Positions 1 through 10,170 are shown, counted from the first letter of the stretch. The stretch: DNA of 52,228 bases from Sphingosinicella sp. YJ22 (GCF_011320075.1 NZ_JAANPA010000018.1:1-52228); one strand, 5' to 3'. Numbers and translations: made by a program. Notes: generated by a model not told the origin, from the sequence alone.

Positions 1-29
1 GGGGTATCGGGCCGCGACGCCCCCAGCGC

Positions 30-180
30 CCGCCCCCTCCCTTCAGGGAAGCCGTTCAAGGGCCGGGGAGCGCTGAGGCGGCTCGATGCCGCCGAAGCGC
101 TTTCGAGGCCGCGAGGGGGAGTTCCCTGGCGCGCAGACGCGCGCACCCACCCCCGTCCCCTCCCTTGAAAGGGAGGGGTG
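30..180. repeat. Structured intergenic region with several inverted repeats upstream of sucC
   Basis: No gene was found in the first 257 bases. The stretch holds several nested inverted repeats. At 70-100 the arms GGCGGC (77-82) and GCCGCC (88-93) extend, across a tandem G/A mismatch, into a 5-bp outer stem. At 157-178 there is a perfect 10-bp stem (CCCCTCCCTT with AAGGGAGGGG) around a 2-base loop. A related pattern, CTCCCTT-CA-GGGAAG, lies near 36-52. These look like REP-type elements or a terminator of the gene beyond the left edge; which of these cannot be decided here. Confidence 0.45.
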
Positions 181-257
181 AAGAACCTTCCCATTGCGCG
201 TCCGCTATGCTTTAGGCGCGCCCAACCACAGGTGCGATCCGAAGGACTCCCACAGAC

Positions 258-1463
258 ATGAACATCCACGAATATCAGGCCAAGGAGCTGCTCGCGAAGT
301 TCGGCGTGCCGGTTCCGGCCGGCGTTGCCGCGATGAGCGTCGAGGAGGCGGTCGCCGCCGTCGACACGCTCCCCGGGCCGCTCTACGTCGTCAAGGCGCA
401 GATCCATGCCGGCGGCCGCGGCAAGGGCAAGTTCAAGGAATTGGGCCCCGACGCCAAGGGCGGCGTCCGCCTCGCCCGAAGCAAGGAAGAGGTCCGCGCG
501 GCGGCCGAGGAGATGCTCGGCAACACCCTCGTCACGATCCAGACCGGGGCCGAAGGCAAGCAGGTCAACCGCCTCTACGTCACCGACGGCGTCGACATCG
601 CCAAGGAATTCTACCTGGCGCTGCTCGTCGACCGCGCGACCGGCCGGATCGCGTTCGTTGCCTCGACCGAGGGCGGCATGAACATCGAGGACGTGGCCCA
701 TGACACGCCCGAGAAGATCCACACGCTCGTCATCGACCCGGCGACCGGCTTCATGCCGCATCATGGCCGCGCCGTCGCCAAGGCGCTGGAGCTGACCGGC
801 GACCTCGCCAAGCAGGCGCAGAAGGTCGCGGCCAAGCTGTACGACGCCTTCCTCGGCACCGACGCCGAGCAGATCGAGATCAACCCGCTCGCGGTCACCG
901 ACAAGGGCGAGCTGCTCGTCCTCGACGCCAAGGTCGGCTTCGATTCCAACGCCATGTTCCGCCACAAGGACCTCGCCGCGCTTCGCGACGAGACCGAGGA
1001 GGACCCGATGGAGCTGGAGGCGTCGAAGTACGACCTCGCCTACATCAAGCTCGACGGAAATATCGGCTGCATGGTCAACGGCGCCGGCCTCGCCATGGCG
1101 ACGATGGACATCATCAAGCTGAACGGCGCCTTCCCGGCCAACTTCCTCGACGTCGGCGGCGGCGCCTCGAAGGAGAAGGTCACCGCGGCGTTCAAGATCA
1201 TCCTCAGCGATCCCGCGGTCGAGGGCATCCTCGTCAACATCTTCGGCGGAATCATGCGCTGCGACATCATCGCGGAAGGAATCGTCGAGGCGGCGCGCGA
1301 GTGCCACATCACGGTGCCGCTGGTCGTACGCCTCGAGGGCACCAATGTCGACGAGGGCAAGCGCATCCTCGCCGAATCCGGCCTCGACATCCTGCCCGCC
1401 GACGACCTCGGCGACGCGGCGCGCAAGATCGTCGCGCAGGTGAAAGAGGCGGTTCCGGCGTGA
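258..1463 (+). CDS. sucC: Succinyl-CoA ligase (ADP-forming) beta subunit
   Basis: This is the beta chain of succinyl-CoA synthetase, which couples succinyl-CoA cleavage to ADP (or GDP) phosphorylation in the TCA cycle. The 401-residue length is close to the family (about 388-400). The N-terminal ATP-grasp domain starts [12 protein letters not shown] and carries the nucleotide-binding stretch [15 protein letters not shown] at residues 46-60. The C-terminal ligase domain has the conserved [10 protein letters not shown] near residue 330, where the helix contacts the phosphohistidine loop of the alpha subunit. The ATG at 258 begins the family-typical N-terminus. The alpha-subunit gene sucD does not follow; instead a tiny ORF overlaps the stop codon and etfBA come next. 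SucD must be encoded elsewhere. Confidence 0.97.
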   Translation: MNIHEYQAKELLAKFGVPVPAGVAAMSVEEAVAAVDTLPGPLYVVKAQIHAGGRGKGKFKELGPDAKGGVRLARSKEEVRAAAEEMLGNTLVTIQTGAEGKQVNRLYVTDGVDIAKEFYLALLVDRATGRIAFVASTEGGMNIEDVAHDTPEKIHTLVIDPATGFMPHHGRAVAKALELTGDLAKQAQKVAAKLYDAFLGTDAEQIEINPLAVTDKGELLVLDAKVGFDSNAMFRHKDLAALRDETEEDPMELEASKYDLAYIKLDGNIGCMVNGAGLAMATMDIIKLNGAFPANFLDVGGGASKEKVTAAFKIILSDPAVEGILVNIFGGIMRCDIIAEGIVEAARECHITVPLVVRLEGTNVDEGKRILAESGLDILPADDLGDAARKIVAQVKEAVPA

Positions 1464-1591
1464 TCAAGCCGAACCTGGCCAACGCCCACAAACGCTACGG
1501 ACCGGGCGGGCGCGAGCTCGCCTGGGCGGCGTTGAAGGGCGCGGGCATGGGTGCGCTTCTTGCCGTGATCGTGGTGAAGCTGGTCGCCTGA
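1460..1591 (+). CDS. 43-residue single-span membrane peptide coupled to sucC
   Basis: A short ORF starts at a GTG that overlaps the sucC stop (GTGA, 1460-1463), a standard arrangement for translational coupling. The product has a polar, basic N-terminal half ([19 protein letters not shown]) and then one hydrophobic helix ([20 protein letters not shown]), so it would be a small inner-membrane peptide. No family was recognised. The coupling and the sensible membrane topology argue that it is real; its small size keeps confidence moderate. It sits between a TCA-cycle gene and the ETF genes and may be co-expressed with both. Confidence 0.55.
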   Translation: MIKPNLANAHKRYGPGGRELAWAALKGAGMGALLAVIVVKLVA

Positions 1592-1665
1592 AGCGTTCGC
1601 GGGGCGCTTGACGTTAACGGAAGGTGGGCGGTAGCGGCTGCCTGCAAGCGATTGAGAGGAAGGCC

Positions 1666-2411
1666 ATGAAGCTCCTGGTCCCGGTCAAACGGGTGCTCGA
1701 TTACAACGTGAAGCCGCGGGTGAAGGCGGACGGGACGGGGGTCGACCTCGCCAACGTCAAGATGAGCATGAACCCGTTCGACGAGATCGCGGTCGAGGAA
1801 GCCATCCGCCTCAAGGAGAAGGGCGCGGCGACCGAGATCGTCGCGGTGTCGATCGGACCGGCGAAGGCGCAGGAGACGTTGCGCACCGCGCTGGCGATGG
1901 GCGCCGACCGCGCGATCCTCGTCCAGAGTGACGACGAGGTCGAGCCGCTGGCGGTCGCCAAGATCCTCGCCAAGATCGCAGAGGAAGAGCAGCCGGGGAT
2001 GATCATCCTCGGCAAGCAGGCGATCGACGACGATTCCAATCAGGTCGGCCAGATGCTGGGCGCACTGCTCGGCTGGGGCCAGGGCACGTTCGCGTCGAAG
2101 GTCGAGGTCGAGGGCGACAGCGTCAGCGTCACCCGCGAGGTCGACGGCGGCCTCGAGACGGTGAAATTGAAGACCCCGGCGATCGTCACCACCGACCTTC
2201 GCCTGAACGAGCCGCGCTATGCGACCCTGCCCAACATCATGAAGGCCAAGTCAAAGCCGCTCGCGACCAAGAGCCCGGCCGATTACGGCGTCGACACCGC
2301 GCCGCGGCTCACGGTGCTCAAGGTGACCGAGCCCTCCAAGCGCCAGGCCGGCGTGAAGGTCGGCAGCGTCGACGAGCTGATCGCCAAGATCAAGGAAACG
2401 GGAGTCATCGG

Positions 2412-2415
<4 letters not shown>
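1666..2415 (+). CDS. etfB: Electron transfer flavoprotein beta subunit
   Basis: EtfB is the AMP-binding subunit of the ETF heterodimer, which takes electrons from acyl-CoA and other flavin dehydrogenases and passes them to ETF:quinone oxidoreductase. The 249-residue product begins [19 protein letters not shown], the family N-terminus, and contains the signature block around [20 protein letters not shown] (from about residue 184). The ATG at 1666 is preceded by GAGAGGAAGG at the right distance. A TTGACG hexamer at 1608-1613 could be a -35 box, but the matching -10 is poor. The stop overlaps the etfA start (ATGA, 2412-2415), so the two subunits are translationally coupled. Confidence 0.97.
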
Positions 2416-3340
<925 letters not shown>

Positions 3341-3344
<4 letters not shown>

Positions 3345-3805
3345 ACGCTCGCGAGCCCGTGCCAGTCGATTCGGCTGGGCGGGCAGCCCGGCGACAGGGC
3401 GACGGCCGTGATCGGGTGGCGCGCCGGCCTCAATCCCAGCCGCGACGCCTCCCGCCAGACGTAGAAGTCGAGCAGCGGCAGCAGCTTGGGCGCGTCTTCG
3501 CTGAGGCTGCCACGCCATGCATAGCGAAGCGGCGCCACGCCTCGCGCCGCGATGCCGAGGACCTGGCGCAGTGTGCCATGCGGCGGGTAGTCGGCGACCA
3601 GCACGACGCAAGCGCCCGAGCGGCCGTGAACGACGGTGCCGAAGCGCTGTCGCTCCCGCCGCACCTCGAACCCGCTGCGGCGCAGCAGCTCCTCGGCCTG
3701 GACATCGAACGCCGAGGAATCGATGGGCGGCGCCTCGCGCGCCCAGGCCGCCTTCACGCAGAGGCTGAGCAGCAGGGCGGCGCCGAGCGCAACCCTAGCG
3801 CGCAC
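3341..3805 (-). CDS. Small exported protein of the exosortase operon
   Basis: This 154-residue product has a convincing signal peptide (basic start, hydrophobic [17 protein letters not shown], likely cleavage after residue 22). The mature part is about 130 residues with no recognised family; it has an N-terminal alpha-beta-looking segment ([20 protein letters not shown]), cysteines in [13 protein letters not shown] and LSPGCPPS, and a tryptophan near the C-terminus. The GTG start at 3805 has GGGAGG six bases upstream and overlaps the end of the exosortase gene by 11 bases, so the two are coupled. Position suggests a periplasmic accessory factor of the exosortase, but no function is established. 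Confidence 0.7.
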
Positions 3806-4637
3806 CGAACACCTCCCGGCGCGCGCCGAACAGGACGATGGCGACGACCAGCACCAGGGTCAGCCAATTGAACAGGCTGTAGCCCCAGCCATTGTGGAGC
3901 GCCTCGAGATGATCGGGGAACGAGAGCATCGCGCCGATGCGGACGACGTTGACCGCGACCGTCGCCGCCAGCGCAGCCGCGCACCAAGCGACCGCGCCCC
4001 AGCTGAAGGGCACGCGGAACAGCTGGTTGACCGTCGCCCAGAAGACGATGGCCAGCGACATGCCCTGCATCGACGAGCAGCCGGGGGCGACGATCAGGCG
4101 CGTCGCCCTGTCCGTCGACCAGAGCGTGTTGCCGACATGCTCGACGCCGAGGCTGCCGGCAACGAAGACGGCGTCCAGGGCGAGCAGCGGGCCGCTGAAC
4201 AGGGCGAGGAGCAGCCGGCCCCACAAGACCGCCCCGGTGATGGCGAGAAAGACGAGACCGGAGCGGCGTAGCGGCGATCCGGGCGCGCTGGTGAACACCG
4301 TCCACAAGGATGCGCCGGTAAGCGCGACCGCGCTCGCGGTCGGCACCGGAAACAGGGCCCCGGCGACGACCAGCGCCGCGACCAGGGCGTCGCCGCGCCG
4401 CCACGGTTCGGTTGCGTCGCCCTCGCGCGCGATCGACAGACCGGCGGCAAGCGCGGCCCACAGGATTGCGCTCACGCCGAACAGATTGAGCGCTGCGGCG
4501 ACGAACCCCATCCCTTCGAGGTGCCGCAAGGCCAGGCCGACAAACGCGTTCAGCGTCGCCAGCAGGAACAGGCCGAAGAAGAGGCTGGCGCGGGAAACGG
4601 CTGGCAGCCGCGCCTCTGCGCTGGCGGCCGAATTCAT
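3795..4637 (-). CDS. Exosortase/archaeosortase family transpeptidase
   Basis: A 280-residue polytopic membrane protein with about eight hydrophobic segments. It carries the exosortase catalytic triad in the expected order: Cys187 in [13 protein letters not shown], Arg233 in NVVRIGAM, and His248 in [14 protein letters not shown]. Exosortases are thought to cut proteins bearing a C-terminal PEP-CTERM-like tripartite signal and hand them to an unknown acceptor. The gene lies directly downstream of a 56-residue PEP-CTERM-like peptide and overlaps the next exported-protein gene, so a dedicated three-gene sorting operon is likely. No polysaccharide synthesis cluster, the usual companion of larger exosortase systems, is present nearby. 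The exact Xrt subfamily was not assigned. Confidence 0.85.
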   Translation of the reverse strand: MNSAASAEARLPAVSRASLFFGLFLLATLNAFVGLALRHLEGMGFVAAALNLFGVSAILWAALAAGLSIAREGDATEPWRRGDALVAALVVAGALFPVPTASAVALTGASLWTVFTSAPGSPLRRSGLVFLAITGAVLWGRLLLALFSGPLLALDAVFVAGSLGVEHVGNTLWSTDRATRLIVAPGCSSMQGMSLAIVFWATVNQLFRVPFSWGAVAWCAAALAATVAVNVVRIGAMLSFPDHLEALHNGWGYSLFNWLTLVLVVAIVLFGARREVFGAR

Positions 4638-4662
4638 CCTGCCGTCTCCCGCGCGAAGTGGA

Positions 4663-4833
4663 TCAGCGCGAGCGGCGCTTCTTCACGAGATAGTAGCCGC
4701 CGGCAAACAGCGCCAAGGCGGGCAGGCCCGCGCCGAGGATCGGAGCCGGAACGACGACACCGGCGATCGCCGGAGAGGCCGCAAACAGGGTTCCGGCGGC
4801 AATCAGGCCGGCACCGGCAAGACGAGATAGCAT
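4663..4833 (-). CDS. 56-residue PEP-CTERM-like peptide, probable exosortase substrate
   Basis: The product is almost nothing but targeting signals. Residues 1-25 form a signal peptide ending ASPAIAG. What remains is about 31 residues: a VVVPAPILGAG motif resembling the VPxP/VPAP variant of PEP-CTERM, a hydrophobic helix (LPALALFAGGYYLV), and a basic end KKRRSR. That is the tripartite layout of an exosortase recognition signal with no passenger domain. The ATG at 4831-4833 follows a strong GGGGGAG ribosome-binding site. It is the first gene of the operon, 25 bases upstream of the exosortase start. It could be the sole substrate, a decoy or regulator of the exosortase, or a structural peptide. 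Confidence 0.75.
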   Translation of the reverse strand: MLSRLAGAGLIAAGTLFAASPAIAGVVVPAPILGAGLPALALFAGGYYLVKKRRSR

Positions 4834-4954
4834 CGATGACTCCCCCTTTTGTGACTTGGACCGCGCGTTGCGGTGAGAGCCGACTTGCCCCAGAACGCGG
4901 CCTGCGTAAACCGGGGCGCGGCGCCCGGCGTCGACAGGAGAGAGAACGCCCGGA

Positions 4955-5761
4955 ATGCCCACTGACTGGCTTCCCATCGCAGGGTTCTGGCTGCTCCTGC
5001 TGGCGCTGTTCGCTGCCGAGCTCGCCTGGCCCATGCGCCGCGGCCAAGCGGAGGGCGGGGGCCGCCTTGTCACCAATTTCGGGCTAGCCGCGATCAACGT
5101 CCTGTTGCTGTCGTTGCTTCCCTTGTCCGCCGTTATCGCGGCCCAATGGTCCCGCGAGAGCGGTTTCGGCCTGCTCCCGCGCCTCGGCGTCGGCGGCGTC
5201 GCGGCGATCGTCCTCACCCTCGCTGCTCGAAGCCTTGCCGGCTACGCACTGCATCGGGCGGCCCACCGCTGGCAATTGCTGTGGCGTGTGCACAAGGTCC
5301 ACCACTGCGACGCGGCCGTCGACCTGACCACCGGGCTGCGTCACCATCCGCTCGAGCTGCTCTACGTCGCCTCGTTGGTCGCCTTGCTGGCCGCCGGCCT
5401 CGGCCTCTCGCCCGAGGCCGTCGCCGTCTATGAGGCTGCCGCGGTCGGCTTTTCCTTATGGTCCCACGCCAATGCCGGCCTCCCGCCCGCGCTCGATCGG
5501 GCGCTTCGCCTGCTGGTCGTGACTCCGGCCGCCCATTCGGTCCACCATTCCGCCGCCCAGGTCGAAACCGACAGCAATTACGGCGAGGTCTTCACCTTCT
5601 GGGATCGACTGTTCGGCACCTATAACCGCATGTCGCCCGCCCAGGCGGCGACCTTGCGTTGTGGGCTGGGCGACGCTGAGGACGCGAGCGCCGGCCGGCT
5701 CCACGTGCAGCTCTGCGCGCCCCTGCTCGTGGCCCGACACCGTCAAATGCCGAAAGTCTGA
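4955..5761 (+). CDS. Sterol desaturase / fatty acid hydroxylase family membrane protein
   Basis: A 268-residue integral membrane di-iron oxygenase-type protein. It has the histidine boxes of the superfamily: HRAAH at 100-104, HKVHH at 113-117, HH near 130, and a late HSVHHS followed by TDSNYGEVFTFWDRLFGTY. These ligate a non-heme di-iron centre that hydroxylates or desaturates lipid chains or sterol-like substrates in the membrane. The ATG at 4955 has GGAGAGAG upstream. The HDAC-family gene follows after six bases, so the two are probably co-transcribed. The lipid substrate cannot be told from sequence; carotenoid and hopanoid-like lipids are possible in sphingomonads. Confidence 0.88.
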   Translation: MPTDWLPIAGFWLLLLALFAAELAWPMRRGQAEGGGRLVTNFGLAAINVLLLSLLPLSAVIAAQWSRESGFGLLPRLGVGGVAAIVLTLAARSLAGYALHRAAHRWQLLWRVHKVHHCDAAVDLTTGLRHHPLELLYVASLVALLAAGLGLSPEAVAVYEAAAVGFSLWSHANAGLPPALDRALRLLVVTPAAHSVHHSAAQVETDSNYGEVFTFWDRLFGTYNRMSPAQAATLRCGLGDAEDASAGRLHVQLCAPLLVARHRQMPKV

Positions 5762-5767
5762 GCTGCC

Positions 5768-6772
5768 ATGCGTATCTTCTTCGACTCCCGTCAGCTCGAG
5801 CACGATCCGCAGCAGGAGCTGCACAACGGCGCGTGGATGGCGCATTCCGAGCATCCCGGGCGGACGCGCGCCATCGTCTCGGCGGTCGGCGCGACCGAGA
5901 CGCCGAGCGACCGGGGCGAGGCGCCGCTGCTGCGCGTCCATCCCGCCGATTATCTCGGCTTCCTCAAGACCGCTCATGCCGATTGGCAGTCGGCGGGGCG
6001 GCCGGGCAATGCGATCGGCTATACCTGGCCGGTGGCGCGGCGGCGGCCGCTCAACCTCTCGCGGATCGACGCCCGGCTCGGCCAGTACAGCTATGACGCC
6101 GCGACTCCGGTGGCGGCGGGGACGTGGACGGCCTCCTATTGGGGCGCTCAGACGGCGCTTGCCGCGACCGAGGCGGTGCTGGGCGGCGAGCGCTCGGCCT
6201 TCGCCTTGTGCCGGCCGCCGGGCCACCATTGCGGCGCCGACTATCTCGGCGGCTATTGCTATCTCAACAATGCCGCCATCGCGGCCGAGGCGGCGCTGGC
6301 GGCGGGCAAGAAGCGCGTCGCGGTCCTCGACGTCGACTATCATCACGGCAACGGCACTCAGGACATCTTCTACGACCGCGGCGACGTGCTGTTCGTGTCG
6401 ATCCATGCCGACCCGGCGACCGACTATCCCTTCTACTGGGGCCACGTCGACGAGGCCGGCGAGGGTGCGGGCGAGGGCGCGACCCTCAACCTGCCGCTGC
6501 CGCAGGGCACCGATTTCGCCGCCTACCGCCCCGCGCTCGCCCAGGCGCTGGAGCGGATCGCGGCGTTCGGCGCGGAGCTGCTGATCGTCTCCTACGGCGC
6601 CGACACGTTCGTCGGCGACCCCATCTCCCATTTCGCGCTGGACACCGCCGACTATCCGCTGATGGCCCGCGAGATCGCGTCGCTGGGCCTGCCGACCGCG
6701 ATCGTCATGGAAGGCGGCTACGCGACCGATGCGCTCGGCGCCAACGTCGCCGCCTTCCTCAGCGGCTTCTAG
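5768..6772 (+). CDS. Histone deacetylase family protein (acetylpolyamine amidohydrolase-like)
   Basis: This 334-residue zinc hydrolase of the arginase/deacetylase fold removes acetyl groups from small amines or lysine side chains. The catalytic histidine pair is in RPPGHHCGADYLGGYCYLNN (about residues 149-166). The zinc ligands are in VAVLDVDYHHGNGTQDIFY and at VSYGADTFVGDPISHF, and the transition-state glycine-tyrosine motif is MEGGYATD near the C-terminus. The ADTFVGDPISHF stretch resembles bacterial acetylpolyamine amidohydrolases more than AcuC. It follows the sterol-desaturase gene by six bases. Its TAG stop is shared, as CTAG at 6769-6772, with the convergent oxidoreductase gene. Confidence 0.9.
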   Translation: MRIFFDSRQLEHDPQQELHNGAWMAHSEHPGRTRAIVSAVGATETPSDRGEAPLLRVHPADYLGFLKTAHADWQSAGRPGNAIGYTWPVARRRPLNLSRIDARLGQYSYDAATPVAAGTWTASYWGAQTALAATEAVLGGERSAFALCRPPGHHCGADYLGGYCYLNNAAIAAEAALAAGKKRVAVLDVDYHHGNGTQDIFYDRGDVLFVSIHADPATDYPFYWGHVDEAGEGAGEGATLNLPLPQGTDFAAYRPALAQALERIAAFGAELLIVSYGADTFVGDPISHFALDTADYPLMAREIASLGLPTAIVMEGGYATDALGANVAAFLSGF

Positions 6773-7860
6773 GCTGCCTCGCGCTCCTCTTCGAGCGTCG
6801 GGTAGTCGACATAGCCGTCGGGGCCCTGGCTGTACCAGGTCGCCATGTCGTCGGCGTTCCAGCGCGCGCCGGTGCGGATGCGCTCGGCAAGGTCGGGATT
6901 GGCGATGAACGGGCGGCCGAAGGCGATGCCGTCGGCCAGTCCTTCGGCCACCGCCGCCTGCGCGGCGATACCCGTGAAATCCTGGTTGAGGATCAGCGGC
7001 GTCGTCACCGCGGCCCGGATCAGCGGCGAGACCTTGGCCTGGTCGCTTCGTCCGAAGGTGCCGTCCGGTCCCTGCTCGCGCAGCTCGATGAAGGCGAGAC
7101 CGATCCGCTCCATTTCGCGGGCGGCGGGCACGAACACCGAGGCGGGATCGCTGTCCTCGACGCCCTGCGACGCGCCGTTGGGCGAGAAGCGGACGGCGGT
7201 GCGCCCGCCGCCGATCGTGCCGGCGATCGCCTCGGCGACCTCGACCAGGAAACGGATTCGCTTCGCCGGCGCGCCGCCATAATCGTCGTCGCGCAGGTTC
7301 GCCGCCTCGCGCAGGAACTGGTCGATCAGATAGCCATTGGCGGCGTGGATCTGGACTCCGTCGAAGCCGGCGGCGATGGCGTTGGCCGAAGCGCGCGCAT
7401 AATCCTCGACGATGCGCTGGATGTCGTCTTGGGTGACGGCCCGCGCCTCGACGTAGTGCTTCTTGCCTTCATAGGTGTGGGCGTAAGCCGGCGCGGTGGT
7501 CGCGGAGGCGGAGACCGGTTGGCCGCCGCCGAGATCGGGGTGGACGAGCCGGCCCATGTGCCACAGCTGGGCGAAGATGCGCCCGCCCGCTTCGCGGACG
7601 GCGCCGGTGACCGGCTTCCACGCCTCGACCTGCGCCTCGTTCCACAGGCCCGGCGCGAACGGCCAGCCGAGGCCTTCGCGGCTGATCCCGGTCGCCTCGG
7701 AGATGATCAGGCCGGCGCCGGCGCGCTGGCTGTAATAGTCCGCCATGACCGGCGTCGGCACCGCCTCGCGCGTGGCGCGAGCGCGGGTCAGCGGCGCCAT
7801 CAGGATTCGGTTGGGCGCGCTCACCGCGCCGAGCTGGATGGGGTCGAACAGGCTGGCCAT
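6769..7860 (-). CDS. NADH:flavin oxidoreductase of the Old Yellow Enzyme family (alkene reductase)
   Basis: A 363-residue FMN-dependent TIM-barrel protein of the NemA/OYE class, which reduces activated C=C bonds of enones, nitro-alkenes and nitrate esters using NAD(P)H. Signatures are the N-terminal LFDPIQLGAVSAPNRILMAPLTRARA, the substrate-binding pair in QIHAANGYLIDQFLRE, and the FMN-binding end ADGIAFGRPFIANPDL. The ATG at 7860 is chosen because AAGGAG precedes it and because it begins the standard family N-terminus; the reading frame stays open far upstream only because of base composition. It is divergent from the DUF885 lipoprotein gene across a 186-base spacer that could hold regulatory sites. 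Confidence 0.93.
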   Translation of the reverse strand: MASLFDPIQLGAVSAPNRILMAPLTRARATREAVPTPVMADYYSQRAGAGLIISEATGISREGLGWPFAPGLWNEAQVEAWKPVTGAVREAGGRIFAQLWHMGRLVHPDLGGGQPVSASATTAPAYAHTYEGKKHYVEARAVTQDDIQRIVEDYARASANAIAAGFDGVQIHAANGYLIDQFLREAANLRDDDYGGAPAKRIRFLVEVAEAIAGTIGGGRTAVRFSPNGASQGVEDSDPASVFVPAAREMERIGLAFIELREQGPDGTFGRSDQAKVSPLIRAAVTTPLILNQDFTGIAAQAAVAEGLADGIAFGRPFIANPDLAERIRTGARWNADDMATWYSQGPDGYVDYPTLEEEREAA

Positions 7861-8046
7861 TGGTGCCGCTCCTTGGAAGGCCGGCACCATGCCGGCGTCT
7901 CGAATGATAAGTGCGCAAATGAAACCTTCCAATGGGCCCGAGGATGGAAATTCCGATGGATCGCATCGATCCTCCTTATGGATCCGGCCGGCTGGCCGGC
8001 GCGCCGCGCCGCGGCTAACAAGGCCGCGAGGCAGCAGGAGAATGAC

Positions 8047-9327
8047 ATGAAATGGCTCTGGAGCGTGGTCGCGGCTTTGCTGCTCGCCGGATGCATGACG
8101 CCGCAGCAGAGCGCCGACAGCCTCGACGCCATCGCCCGCGACTATGTCGGCCTCAGCCTCGAGATCGGCACCCACGAGGAAGGCTATGTCGACGCCTATT
8201 ATGGGCCGGCCGAGTGGAAGCAGGCGGCGGAGGCGAACCCGCGCGCGGTGCCAGTTCTCGCATCGGCCGCGGCCGACCTGCAGGCGCGGCTGCGCGCGAC
8301 TGCGGCGCCCACGGATCCCCTCGTCCAGCGCCGCCGTGCCTTCCTCGACGCGCAGCTGACCGCCGCGCGCACGCGCCTCAGGATGATCGCCGGCGAGCGA
8401 CTGAGCTTCGCCGAGGAGGCGCAAGGGCTGTTCGGGGTCACGCCGGAAATCCGGCCGCTCACTCATTATGACGGGGTGCTCGCCCGCATCGAGCGGCTGG
8501 TGCCCGGCACCGCGCCGCTCCCCGAGCGGGTCGAAGCGTTCCAGGGCCGCTTCGTCATTCCGCCCGACCGGCTCGACTCGGTGATGCGCGCCGCCATCGC
8601 CGAGTGCCGGCGCCGCACCATCCAGCATATCCCGATGCCGCAAGGGGAGGCGTTCACCCTCGAATTCGTGCGCGACAAGAGTTGGTCAGGCTACAATTGG
8701 TACCAGGGCGATTATCGCAGCCTCATCCAGATCAACACCGACCTGCCGGTGCGGCTGAGCCGCGCCGTCGACCTCGGCTGCCACGAGGGTTATCCCGGCC
8801 ATCACGCCTACAACGCGCTGCTCGAGCGCGAGCTCGCGCGCGGCCGCGGCTGGGTCGAATATATGGTCTATCCGCTCTACTCGCCGCAGTCGCTCATCGC
8901 CGAAGGCTCGGCCAATTACGGAATCGACCTCGCCTTCACGCCCGAGGAGCGGCTCGCCTTCGAGCGCACGACGCTCTACCCGCTCGCCGGGATCCAGCCA
9001 GGCGACGCGTCCCGCTATCTCGACCTCCAGTTGGCGATCGAGGAGCTGGCCGGCGCCCGCTTCACCATTGCGCGCGACTATCTGGAAGGCCGAATCGACC
9101 GCGCCCGGGCGGTCGAGCTGACCCAGCGCTACCAGCTCGTCGGCGCGCGCCGCGCCGACCAGTCGGTCGGTTTCATCGACCAGTACCGGACCTATGTGAT
9201 CAATTACGGGCTCGGCAAGGACATGGTCCGCGCCCATATCGAGGCGGCCGGGCCGGATCGCGGCGCGCGCTGGGCGGCGATGCGGCGAATCCTCAGCCAG
9301 CCGACCCTGCCGGCTGACCTGCGCTGA
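8047..9327 (+). CDS. DUF885-family putative metallopeptidase, lipoprotein
   Basis: A 426-residue exported protein. The N-terminus ends in the lipobox LLAGC (Cys16), so it is likely anchored to a membrane facing the periplasm. The core matches DUF885 proteins: CHEGYPGHHAYN at 245-256 carries the HExxxGHH histidines and glutamate thought to bind zinc, and the downstream glutamate region is YMVYPLYSPQSLIAEGSANYG. The start is the ATG at 8047 with AGGAG seven bases upstream; the frame is open well before it without meaning. A second DUF885 gene lies at 45657-47477 and has a different active-site variant (HEGAPGHHFQ). Peptidase activity is inferred from family resemblance. Confidence 0.87.
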   Translation: MKWLWSVVAALLLAGCMTPQQSADSLDAIARDYVGLSLEIGTHEEGYVDAYYGPAEWKQAAEANPRAVPVLASAAADLQARLRATAAPTDPLVQRRRAFLDAQLTAARTRLRMIAGERLSFAEEAQGLFGVTPEIRPLTHYDGVLARIERLVPGTAPLPERVEAFQGRFVIPPDRLDSVMRAAIAECRRRTIQHIPMPQGEAFTLEFVRDKSWSGYNWYQGDYRSLIQINTDLPVRLSRAVDLGCHEGYPGHHAYNALLERELARGRGWVEYMVYPLYSPQSLIAEGSANYGIDLAFTPEERLAFERTTLYPLAGIQPGDASRYLDLQLAIEELAGARFTIARDYLEGRIDRARAVELTQRYQLVGARRADQSVGFIDQYRTYVINYGLGKDMVRAHIEAAGPDRGARWAAMRRILSQPTLPADLR

Positions 9328-9328
9328 C

Positions 9329-9360
9329 GAAAAAGGCGCCCCGGATCGCTCCGGGGCGCC
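9329..9360 (-). terminator. Intrinsic terminator serving the 9385-10170 gene
   Basis: A perfect 11-bp inverted repeat (GGCGCCCCGGA, 9335-9345, with its complement at 9350-9360) encloses a TCGC loop. On the minus strand it is followed by a run of five T, so it terminates the minus-strand gene. On the plus strand it may also help end the DUF885 transcript, although a T-run is lacking there. Confidence 0.85.
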
Positions 9361-9384
9361 TCCCTCGCAACACCCGCTCTGCGC

Positions 9385-10170
9385 TTAGCGCAGCGGGTGG
9401 ATGGCGATGACCTGGTTGGTGCGTGCGTCGATCTCGTAGACGCGCTGGCCGTCAGAGCGGAAATAGACGTCGCTACGGCCCTGGTAGCTGGTGCTCGGCG
9501 CCGGGCGGAGAACGCTGCCGATCGTGCCGGTGATCAGATCGCCGACTCGAAGGCCGCCATTGCCGAGGATGCTGCCGAGGATGTTGCCACCCATGCCGCC
9601 GCCGCCGAGCACGCTGCCCAGCACGCCGCCGAGAACGTTGCCGACGCCGCTATTGGTGCGGGTCTGCGGATACGGCGCGTAAGGGCCGCCCTGGCCGTAA
9701 TAGCCGTTCTGGACCGGCACCGGACGGCCATACTGGTCGTAGGTGTAGCCCGGCGCCAGGACGCGGCGGCCATATTGGTCATAGGTATAGCCGGTGTTGC
9801 CGTAAGCGTAGCCGGCGCCCGGCTGGGCATAGCCATAAGCATAGGCGCCGCCAGCGACCTGAAGCTGCTGGCTCAGATTGCCGACCCGCTGTTGAAGCAC
9901 GTTCCATTCCTGCTGGCTGATGCCGTTGGCGGCATAGCGGGCCCGCAGGCGGGTCAGGGTGCGGATTTCCTGGCGCAGACGACGGCGCTCGGTCGCGTCG
10001 ATCGTGCCGGCGCGCACGCCGGCATTGAGCTGCGTCTGCAGCTGAACGATCTGGTTCTGGACCGTGGCATTCGCGTTGGCGTTGCTGGTCACATAGGTCT
10101 GCGCGGACGCCTCGACCGCCATCGTCGCGATCGGAAGCGCCGCCAGGGTGATAATAAACCGTTTCATCAT
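9385..10170 (-). CDS. Exported glycine/tyrosine-rich protein with coiled-coil N-terminal part
   Basis: The 261-residue product has a signal peptide (MMKRFIITLAALPIATMAVEASAQ). Residues 30-110 look like a helical hairpin (VQNQIVQLQTQL... ERRRLRQEIRTLTRLRARY... NVLQQRVGNLSQQLQ). Then follow repeats of the type YTYDQYGRRV-LAPG-YTYDQYGRPV, a long Gly-rich hydrophobic stretch (GNVLGGVLGSVLGGGGMGGNILGSILGNGG), and a small C-terminal module SDVYFRSDGQRVYEIDARTNQVIAIHPLR. It is likely an outer-membrane-associated or periplasmic protein. The ATG at 10170 is preferred over an in-frame GTG at 10182 because GGAG sits six bases before it. No function is known. Confidence 0.75.
   Translation of the reverse strand: MMKRFIITLAALPIATMAVEASAQTYVTSNANANATVQNQIVQLQTQLNAGVRAGTIDATERRRLRQEIRTLTRLRARYAANGISQQEWNVLQQRVGNLSQQLQVAGGAYAYGYAQPGAGYAYGNTGYTYDQYGRRVLAPGYTYDQYGRPVPVQNGYYGQGGPYAPYPQTRTNSGVGNVLGGVLGSVLGGGGMGGNILGSILGNGGLRVGDLITGTIGSVLRPAPSTSYQGRSDVYFRSDGQRVYEIDARTNQVIAIHPLR

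Noticed and set aside
6124-8046. The open frame extending the DUF885 lipoprotein upstream through the HDAC and oxidoreductase region
   Set aside because: The signal peptide and lipobox after ATG 8047 fix the true start; the extension is Arg-rich noise.
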